DNA from: Polaromonas sp. UBA5171
Lineage (GTDB): Bacteria > Pseudomonadota > Gammaproteobacteria > Burkholderiales > Burkholderiaceae_C
Assembly: GCA_002413395.1 (NCBI GenBank)
Contig: DHWX01000128.1
Location: 21,703 to 51,777, forward strand
Direction of reading: 5' to 3'
Length of the DNA: 30,075 bases
This document shows positions 24,381-30,075 of this stretch, piece after piece. Each line of letters starts with the position of its first letter. Position 1 is the first letter of the stretch. A program made the position numbers and the translations under genes. The notes below the pieces were generated by a model, which saw only the letters and a list, made by a program, of their open reading frames with translations, did not search any database and was not told the DNA's origin.

Positions 24381-26227
24381 GCAAGTTCCTTGTGCCGTGG
24401 CAGGTCAGCAGTCGGCAGTGCTGCCGGATGCACGCTCTGCCGAATGGTGCGGATGATAAAACGCGCGGTGATTGGCGTGCCGTCATAGTGCAACACACGC
24501 ACCAGTCGAGCCGGATCAATCTCGAGTTCATTGATCAGCATGGAACGCATTTGCGCGTCGCGGTTTTGCTCCACGACAAACACCTTTTCATGTCCCGCAA
24601 TGAAGCGGTTCACGGACTCAGGGAATGGAAACGCCCGCAGGCGTAACGCATCCACGTGAACGCCCTCTTCTTCCAGTACATCCAGCGCCTCGCGCATGGC
24701 CGGGCTGCTGGAACCGAAGTAAATCACGCCCCAGGGAGTTTTTTGCGCGGCGTTGCGCAATACCGGTTGCGGCACCAGATCGGCAGCGGTTTTGAACTTC
24801 TTGTTCAGCCGCTCCATGTTGTAGATATAGTCCGGGCCGCGTTCGGAGTAACGGGCATAAGCATCCTTGGTGGTGCCACGCGTGAAAAAACTGCCCTTGC
24901 TTGGGTGGGTGCCGGGCAACGTGCGCCACGGAATGCCGTCACCGTCCACATCCTTGTAGCGCCCAAAGTCCTTGCCGGCCTCAAGTTCGGCGGCCGTCAT
25001 GATCTTTCCGCGGTCATAGTCGCGCGCGTCATCCCAGACAAACGGCTTGCAAAGGCGCTGGTTCATGCCGATGTCCAGATCGGTCATGACAAAAATCGGC
25101 GTTTGCAGGCGATCCGCCAGATCCAGCGCCGCCGCCGCATGTTCAAAACACTCATGCGGGTCTTGCGGAAACAGCAAGACATGCTTGGTGTCGCCATGCG
25201 AAGCATAAGCACAAGAGAGAAGGTCGGACTGCTGCGTGCGCGTTGGCATGCCGGTGGAGGGACCACCGCGTTGCACATTGATGATGGTGACTGGAATTTC
25301 AGCAAAATAGGCCAGGCCGATGAACTCGGTCATCAGCGACACGCCAGGACCCGAGGTGGCGGTAAAGGCTCGCGCACCATTCCAGCCGGCGCCGACCACC
25401 ATGCCAATGGAGGCCAGTTCGTCCTCAGCCTGCACGATGGCGAAGTTGTTTCGGCCAGTTACCGGGTCCACGCGAAATTTGTCGCAATACTTCTGGAACG
25501 CCTCGGGTACCGAAGAGGACGGCGTGATGGGATACCAGGCGGCCACCGTGGCACCACCATAGATACAGCCCAGTGCGAGGGCGCTGTTGCCATCGGTAAA
25601 AATTTGATCGCCTACCTGGTCGGACTTGCGCACGCGGATACCCAGGGGAGCATCGAGGTGTTCTTTCACATAGTTGCGCCCCAAATGCAGCGCCTGGATG
25701 TTGGAGTCCAGCAACCGTTCCTTGCCCTTGAACTGCTCGGCAAAGAGTTTTTCAAAAACATCGGCATCCACATCAAGCAGCACCGACAGGGCACCGACGT
25801 AGATGATGTTCTTGAACAACTGGCGCAACCTGGGTTCCGTATAGGCGGTATTGGTGATTTCGGTCAGCGGTACGCCAATCACCTGCACGTCGGTACGAAA
25901 TTTGGACGGCGGCATGGGACGCGTGCTGTCATAAAACAAGTAGCCACCAGGCGCGATCTCGGCCACATCCACGTCCCAGGTCTGCGGGTTCATGGCCACC
26001 ATCATGTCTACGCCACCGCGTCGGCCGTGATAGCCTTTTTCGCAAACCCGTGCTTCATACCAGGTAGGCATGCCCTGGATATTGCTGGGAAAAATGTTGC
26101 GCGGGCTCACCGGAACACCCATGCGCATCACAGCCTTGGAGAACAGTTCGTTGGCCGATGCGGAGCCAGAGCCATTGACGTTGGCAAACTTGATGACGAA
26201 ATCGTTGATGGCTTCAATGCGCTTCAT
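24377..26227 (-). CDS. korA: 2-oxoacid:ferredoxin oxidoreductase, fused gamma-alpha subunit (KorA-like)
   Basis: A 616-residue protein with the gamma domain first (about 10-190, GVPVSPRNIFPSNIQGMPTW onward) and the pyrimidine-binding alpha domain after it, starting at about 205 with GGATVAAWYPITPSSSVPEA (224-243). RGGPSTGMPTRTQQSDLL is the second alpha hallmark. This gamma-alpha fusion is found in KorA of Mycobacterium and similar two-subunit enzymes. The ATG at 26227 overlaps the stop of the upstream flavoprotein (ATGA); the frame runs on to 26542 but inside that gene. Subunits, flavoprotein and beta subunit are tightly coupled, which argues for a joint function. Confidence 0.9.
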   Translation of the reverse strand: MKRIEAINDFVIKFANVNGSGSASANELFSKAVMRMGVPVSPRNIFPSNIQGMPTWYEARVCEKGYHGRRGGVDMMVAMNPQTWDVDVAEIAPGGYLFYDSTRPMPPSKFRTDVQVIGVPLTEITNTAYTEPRLRQLFKNIIYVGALSVLLDVDADVFEKLFAEQFKGKERLLDSNIQALHLGRNYVKEHLDAPLGIRVRKSDQVGDQIFTDGNSALALGCIYGGATVAAWYPITPSSSVPEAFQKYCDKFRVDPVTGRNNFAIVQAEDELASIGMVVGAGWNGARAFTATSGPGVSLMTEFIGLAYFAEIPVTIINVQRGGPSTGMPTRTQQSDLLSCAYASHGDTKHVLLFPQDPHECFEHAAAALDLADRLQTPIFVMTDLDIGMNQRLCKPFVWDDARDYDRGKIMTAAELEAGKDFGRYKDVDGDGIPWRTLPGTHPSKGSFFTRGTTKDAYARYSERGPDYIYNMERLNKKFKTAADLVPQPVLRNAAQKTPWGVIYFGSSSPAMREALDVLEEEGVHVDALRLRAFPFPESVNRFIAGHEKVFVVEQNRDAQMRSMLINELEIDPARLVRVLHYDGTPITARFIIRTIRQSVHPAALPTADLPRHKELA

Positions 26228-28065
26228 GCGGCCTCCGTTTGGAGTGTGCGATTGGAAAGGGGGTGCGGGTCGCGGCAGCGCGGCCCCGCCTGCGTGGTGT
26301 TCAACAGGAATTTCTGCATATCCCACGCACCAGTCGGGCAGCGCTCGGCGCACAAGCCGCAGTGCAGGCAAACGTCTTCGTCCTTGACCATGATATGTCC
26401 GGTTTTCAGCTCGGCGGAAACATACAGGTCCTGAGCCGTGTGCAGCGCGGGCGCCTTGAGCCGGGTGCGCAAATCCGTTTCCTCGCCATTGGTGGTAAAG
26501 GTGATGCAGTCCATTGGACAGATGTCCACGCAGGCATCGCATTCAATACAGGTGTCGCGGTTGAAGACCGTCTGCACGTCGCAATTGAGGCAGCGACTGG
26601 CTTCCTTGAATGCGGTGGCGGCATCGAAACCGAGTTCCACTTCGACGCGAATGCTGGCCAGCGCCTCCTCGGCCTTGGCCCAAGGCACCTTGAAGCGGGT
26701 ATCGCCCGACACATCATTATGGTAGCTCCACTCATGAATGCCCATTTTCTGGGACATCAGGTTGGTGGTTGGCGGCGGACGCTGACTCAAAGCCTCACCA
26801 TGCAGGAAGCGGTCGATTGAGACGGCCGCCTCGTGGCCATGCGCCACGGCGGTAATGATGTTCTTGGGTCCAAACGCCGCATCGCCACCAAAAAACACCT
26901 GCGCCGCGGTGGACTGGAAAGTATCCTTGTCGAGAACCGGCAGGCCCCAGCGGTCAAATTCGATGCCGCAGTCGCGTTCGATCCAGGGAAAGGCGTTTTC
27001 CTGCCCCACCGCAACCAGCACCGTGTCGCAGGCAAAAAACACCTCGGGTTCACCCGTGGGCACCAGGCTGCGGCGTCCCTTGTCGTCATAGACCGCGCGC
27101 ACCACCTCGAACGTCATGCCCAACAGTTGGCCATTCTCGTGCCGGAAGCTCTTGGGAACATGAAAGTTGATGATGGGGATGCCCTCGTGCTGGGCATCTT
27201 CCTTCTCCCAGGGTGAAGCCTTCATTTCCTCGAACCCGCTGCGGACGATAACTTTCACATCAGATCCGCCGAGTCGGCGTGCCGAACGGCAGCAATCCAT
27301 GGCGGTATTGCCACCACCAAGCACGATTACGCGCCTGCCGACGCTGGTCACATGACCAAAGGAAACCGAGGCCAGCCAGTCGATGCCGATATGAATGTAT
27401 TCCCCAGCCTCCTTGCGTCCCGGCAAATCCAGTTCGCGTCCGCGTGGTGCGCCACAGCCCACAAACACAGCGTCGTAGCCCTGCGTCAGTAATTCCTTCA
27501 TGGACTCCACGCGTTGACTGCTGTTGAACTTGACGCCCAGGTCCAGCACATAACCGGTCTCTTCGTCAATCACGGACTCGGGCAGGCGGAAATGTGGAAT
27601 TTGCGTTCGAATGAAGCCCCCCGCCTTGGCCTCACCATCAAATAGGGTGACTTCGTAGCCCAGTGGTGAGAGGTCGCGTGCCACCGTCAGCGACGACGGC
27701 CCTGCTCCCACGCAGGCGATGCGTTTGCCGTTACGTGGGGCCAACGCAGGCATGCGCGCCTTGACATCGCCCTTGTTATCCGCCGCCACGCGCTTGAGAC
27801 GGCAAATTGCCACCGGCTCGGGCTTGTTACCATTGTTTTCCTCGACGCGCCCGCGACGGCATGCAGGTTCACAGGGCCGGTCGCAGGTCCGTCCAAGCAC
27901 GCCCGGAAAAACGTTGGATACCCAGTTGATCATGTAGGCGTCGCTGTAACGACCCTGACCGATCAGGCGAATGTATTCGGGAACGGGGGTATGAGCCGGA
28001 CAGGCCCATTGACAATCGACTACCTTATGGAAATAGGTGGAATCGGCGGAATTGGTGGGTTGCAA
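26224..28065 (-). CDS. GltD-like FAD/NAD(P) oxidoreductase fused to a C-terminal 2x[4Fe-4S] ferredoxin domain
   Basis: A 613-residue iron-sulfur flavoprotein. Residues 1-105 form the cysteine-rich Fe-S domain of the glutamate-synthase small-subunit family (C18, C22, C61, C65, C69, C88). An FAD site follows (VGAGPSS, 119-125) with an inserted NAD(P) domain (VLGGGNTAMDCCRSARRLGG, 248-267), and the FAD-closing motif VFFGGDAAFGPKNIITAVAHG is at 390-410. The C terminus carries two [4Fe-4S] motifs, CIECDACVDICP (506-517) and CLHCGLCAERCP (566-577), plus CLNC at 492-495. Translation probably starts at a TTG (28065), which has AGGAG six bases upstream; another TTG at 28086 has none. It heads the cluster and overlaps korA. 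It could pass electrons between NAD(P)H and the ferredoxin-type centres of KorAB. Confidence 0.87.
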   Translation of the reverse strand: MQPTNSADSTYFHKVVDCQWACPAHTPVPEYIRLIGQGRYSDAYMINWVSNVFPGVLGRTCDRPCEPACRRGRVEENNGNKPEPVAICRLKRVAADNKGDVKARMPALAPRNGKRIACVGAGPSSLTVARDLSPLGYEVTLFDGEAKAGGFIRTQIPHFRLPESVIDEETGYVLDLGVKFNSSQRVESMKELLTQGYDAVFVGCGAPRGRELDLPGRKEAGEYIHIGIDWLASVSFGHVTSVGRRVIVLGGGNTAMDCCRSARRLGGSDVKVIVRSGFEEMKASPWEKEDAQHEGIPIINFHVPKSFRHENGQLLGMTFEVVRAVYDDKGRRSLVPTGEPEVFFACDTVLVAVGQENAFPWIERDCGIEFDRWGLPVLDKDTFQSTAAQVFFGGDAAFGPKNIITAVAHGHEAAVSIDRFLHGEALSQRPPPTTNLMSQKMGIHEWSYHNDVSGDTRFKVPWAKAEEALASIRVEVELGFDAATAFKEASRCLNCDVQTVFNRDTCIECDACVDICPMDCITFTTNGEETDLRTRLKAPALHTAQDLYVSAELKTGHIMVKDEDVCLHCGLCAERCPTGAWDMQKFLLNTTQAGPRCRDPHPLSNRTLQTEAA

Positions 28066-28170
28066 TGCTGTCTCCTGATCTGGCAAGCCTCTGGTTGTTG
28101 GCTGCCGGTGAGCGCGAGTTTACTCGCTGCACACCCTGCAAAGAACCGGAGCCAGCCACAATTTATCAGC

Positions 28171-28198
28171 AAATTACTGATTTCATGACCTGCGTCAA
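28171..28198 (-). promoter_or_regulatory. Candidate promoter and FNR/FixK-like site upstream of the flavoprotein-kor operon
   Basis: On the minus strand TTGACG (28193-28198) stands 16 bases from TAATTT (28171-28176), a fair -35/-10 pair about 105 bases before the flavoprotein start. The -35 lies inside TTGACGCAGGTCAT (28185-28198), which fits the FNR/FixK core TTGA-N6-TCAA at seven of eight bases and has an exact TGAC-N4-GTCA inner palindrome. Oxygen-dependent control would suit a 2-oxoacid:ferredoxin oxidoreductase, but one site is weak evidence. Confidence 0.3.
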
Positions 28199-28216
28199 AA
28201 AAGCCTGGCGCGAGGC
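28197..28216 (-). terminator. Second weak terminator-like hairpin downstream of the DsbA-family gene
   Basis: Minus-strand GCCT-CGCGCC-AGGC is followed by TTTTTT (28197-28202). The stem is only four pairs. It overlaps the candidate promoter of the next operon and could separate the two transcription units. Confidence 0.35.
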
Positions 28217-28280
28217 ACGCTCTTCAATTTTTATTGCAGTGGTCCAGCCGTGAAGATGTGGGGCAGAATGACAACCCTCC

Positions 28281-28305
28281 AAAAAAAGATCGCTCAGAGT
28301 CAGCG
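28281..28305 (-). terminator. Terminator-like hairpin immediately after the DsbA-family gene
   Basis: Directly after the stop codon the minus strand reads CGCT-GACTCTG-AGCG, then ATC and a run of seven T (28281-28287). The short four-pair stem is weak, but the U tract and position suit a terminator. Confidence 0.4.
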
Positions 28306-28971
28306 TCAGTCTGCTGCAATCCGCCGCAGAGCCTGCTCAAAGACTTCAGCAGGCTGCCCGCCAGAGATCAGATGACGGTCGTTGATGATGATGGCCGGCA
28401 CCGAGTGAATGCCCTGATTCAGGTAAAACTGCTCGCGCTCGCGCACTTCATCGGCATAGGCATCCGAGGCGAGAATTTCGCGGGCGCGTGCCACATCCAG
28501 GCCCACCTCGCCCGCCACGCGCGCCAGCACCTCATGCGAAGCGGGGCTCTGGCCATCGGTGAAATAGGCTTTGAATAGCGCCTCTTTCAGCGCCTTTTGC
28601 TGGTCGGCCCCTTCCAGTTCGGCCCAATGCAGCAGGCGGTGCGCATCAAAGGTGTTGTAAATGCGGTTGCGCCCACCCCCGGGCTCGTCGGCCATGCTGA
28701 ACTTGAAGCCCACTTGCGCGCCGCGCACGCGAATATTTTCGCGATTGGCATGGGCTTGCGCTGGCGTAATGCCGTACTTCTGCGTGATGTGCTCGGTAAT
28801 TTCCTGGCCCTCCGCAGCCATGCCGGGATTGAGTTCGAACGGCTGAAAATGCAGCTCGGCGGTGATGTCGCCGCCGACACGCGCCAGGGCCTGCTCCAGC
28901 GATTTAAGGCCAATCACGCACCAGGGGCAGGAAACGTCCGAGACAAAGTCGATTTTGAGTGGAGTGGTCAT
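28306..28971 (-). CDS. DsbA-family oxidoreductase, FrnE-like (2-hydroxychromene-2-carboxylate isomerase fold)
   Basis: A 221-residue cytoplasmic thioredoxin-fold protein of the DsbA/FrnE group. The redox motif is CPWC at 15-18 (SDVSCPWCVIG), the inserted helical domain covers about 45-170, and the cis-proline segment is GIHSVPAIIIND near 190. It has no signal peptide, unlike true DsbA. The ATG at 28971 gives the standard N terminus (MTTPLKIDFVSD); a start at 29004 would add an unusual leader. No strong ribosome-binding site is seen. The family is reported to take part in oxidative-stress resistance in some bacteria, but the substrate here is unknown. It follows the acyl-CoA dehydrogenase after 70 bases on the same strand. 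Confidence 0.9.
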   Translation of the reverse strand: MTTPLKIDFVSDVSCPWCVIGLKSLEQALARVGGDITAELHFQPFELNPGMAAEGQEITEHITQKYGITPAQAHANRENIRVRGAQVGFKFSMADEPGGGRNRIYNTFDAHRLLHWAELEGADQQKALKEALFKAYFTDGQSPASHEVLARVAGEVGLDVARAREILASDAYADEVREREQFYLNQGIHSVPAIIINDRHLISGGQPAEVFEQALRRIAAD

Positions 28972-29041
28972 TCTGTGAGTGTCCAGTAAAAAAATACACC
29001 GCAATGCATATTGTGCCCATACAGCCCCATTGCAGAGCGGG

Positions 29042-30075
29042 TTATTTCGCGCCCAGCCCCATGGCCCGCGAAATCACCTCTTTCATGATTTCATTGGTGC
29101 CCCCGTAAATGCGCTGCACGCGGGCGTCAGCGTAGGCACGGGTAATGGGGTACTCCCACATATAGCCGTAGCCGCCGAAGAGTTGCACGCATTCATCCAT
29201 CACCTTGCATTGCAGGTCGCTGCACCAGTACTTGGCCATGCTGGCCGTGGCGGTGTCGAGCTGGTCGCGCAGGACAAGCTCGACGCATTTATCTACAAAC
29301 ACCCGCGCCACCTGTACGTCGGTCTGCAGCTCGGCCAGGGTGTAGCGCGTGTTCTGGTAGCTGGCCACCGGCTGGCCAAACACCTTGCGCTCTTTCACGT
29401 AGGTCAGTGTCCAGTCGATGGCGGCCTGCGCCGAGGCCACGGCTGTGATGGCGATTTGCAGACGCTCCCACGGCAGTTGCTCCATCAGGCAGATGAAGCC
29501 CTTGTTCTCGTGCGTCTCACCGCCGAGCAGGTTGTCAAAGGGCACTTTCACGTCGTAAAAAAATAGTTCCGAAGTGTCTTGCGCCTTGAGGCCGAGTTTC
29601 TTCAAACGCTTGCCAACCCCGAAACCAGGCATGCCGCGTTCCACCAGCAACAGACTGGTTCCCTTCGCGCCAGCCGCTGGCTTGGTCTTGGCAACCCACA
29701 ATCACCAGATCGGCGTGCCAGCCATTGGTGATGAAGGTTTTGCTGCCGTTAAGCAAATAGCTGCCGTCTGATTGTTTAAGCGCCGTGGCTTTGATGCCCT
29801 GCAAATCAGACCCGGCGGCGGGCTCGCTCATGGCAATAGCGCCGACCATCTCGCCACTAGCCAGTTTCGGCAGGTACTTCTGCTTTTGCGCCTCGGTGCC
29901 GTAATGAAGGATGTAAGGTGCCACGATTTCGCTGTGCAGCCCATAGCCGATCCCCGAAAAGCCGCCGCGCGCCAGCTCTTCCATCTGCACCACCGAAAAA
30001 AGCTTGTCAGCACCCGAGCCGCCGTAGGCCTCCGGGACCTCGAGCCCGAGCAGGCCCTGCTTGCCCGCCTCGATC
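29042..30075 (-). pseudogene. Long-chain-type acyl-CoA dehydrogenase interrupted by a +1 frameshift (runs off right edge)
   Basis: The frame entering at the right edge encodes a normal acyl-CoA dehydrogenase N-terminal and middle part (GLEVPEAYGGSGADK, then AIAMSEPAAGSDLQGI, the FAD/substrate motif, and GSKTFITNGWHADLVIV). It then leaves the family: the matching continuation, VAKTKPAAGAKGTSLLLVER and the rest to the stop at 29042, is in another frame. Removing one base in the CCC at 29695-29697 (GTGGGTTGCC to GTGGTTGCC on the coding strand) restores a continuous protein. The C-terminal part matches the long-chain/isovaleryl branch: the catalytic glutamate is expected in LPWERLQIA, since the other possible position reads YGGTNEI. 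As read, the product would lack its C-terminal helical domain and be inactive. A sequencing error in a short homopolymer is as likely as a true pseudogene. Confidence 0.85.

Noticed and set aside
29042..29701. The C-terminal acyl-CoA dehydrogenase frame as a separate gene
   Set aside because: It begins in the middle of the conserved domain, has no ribosome-binding site, and joins the upstream frame exactly if one base is removed, so it is one frameshifted gene.

Overview
The window reads as chromosomal DNA of a GC-rich betaproteobacterium, most likely Burkholderiales and probably Comamonadaceae-like (Rhodoferax/Polaromonas type). This rests on the style of the proteins, on the many Liv-type transporters and acyl-CoA enzymes, and on recalled resemblance, not on a search. 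Coding density is high. I see no tRNA, rRNA, insertion sequence, integrase or CRISPR array.

Region 1 (1-7920, all minus strand) is an acid uptake and beta-oxidation block. In transcription order it has an AlkK-like medium-chain acyl-CoA synthetase, a periplasmic binding protein, a rho-independent terminator, the Liv-type permeases and ATPases (livH, livM, livG, livF), and the N-terminal part of a FadB/FadJ-type multifunctional enzyme cut by the left edge. The company it keeps suggests the transporter carries a carboxylic acid rather than an amino acid.

Region 2 (8104-11995, plus strand) is housekeeping: SelO protein AMPylator, MsrB methionine sulfoxide reductase, YciB inner-membrane septation protein, a BolA-family protein and a secreted parvulin-type peptidyl-prolyl isomerase, closed by a clear terminator. 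Region 3 (12102-15227, plus strand) is a compact molybdenum cofactor operon: moaA, mobA, moeA.

Region 4 (15344-28065, all minus strand) is the most interesting part. In transcription order it has a GltD-like flavoprotein fused to a C-terminal 2x[4Fe-4S] ferredoxin domain, the two subunits of a 2-oxoacid:ferredoxin oxidoreductase (gamma-alpha fusion plus beta), a two-CBS-domain protein, a 296-base spacer, and six subunits of a hydrogenase-4-like membrane complex (HyfB, C, E, F, G, I homologues). The large subunit has lost all four NiFe-ligand cysteines (three Ser, one Asn), so the complex should not be a hydrogenase. It looks like a member of the energy-converting-hydrogenase-related (Ehr) group. 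No ferredoxin-type (NuoI/HyfH-like) subunit is encoded. A plausible reading is a module joining low-potential electrons from 2-oxoacid oxidation, a pyridine nucleotide pool and an ion-pumping membrane complex; this is inference.

Region 5 (28306-30075, minus strand) holds a FrnE-like DsbA-family oxidoreductase and a long-chain-type acyl-CoA dehydrogenase interrupted by a one-base frameshift and cut by the right edge.
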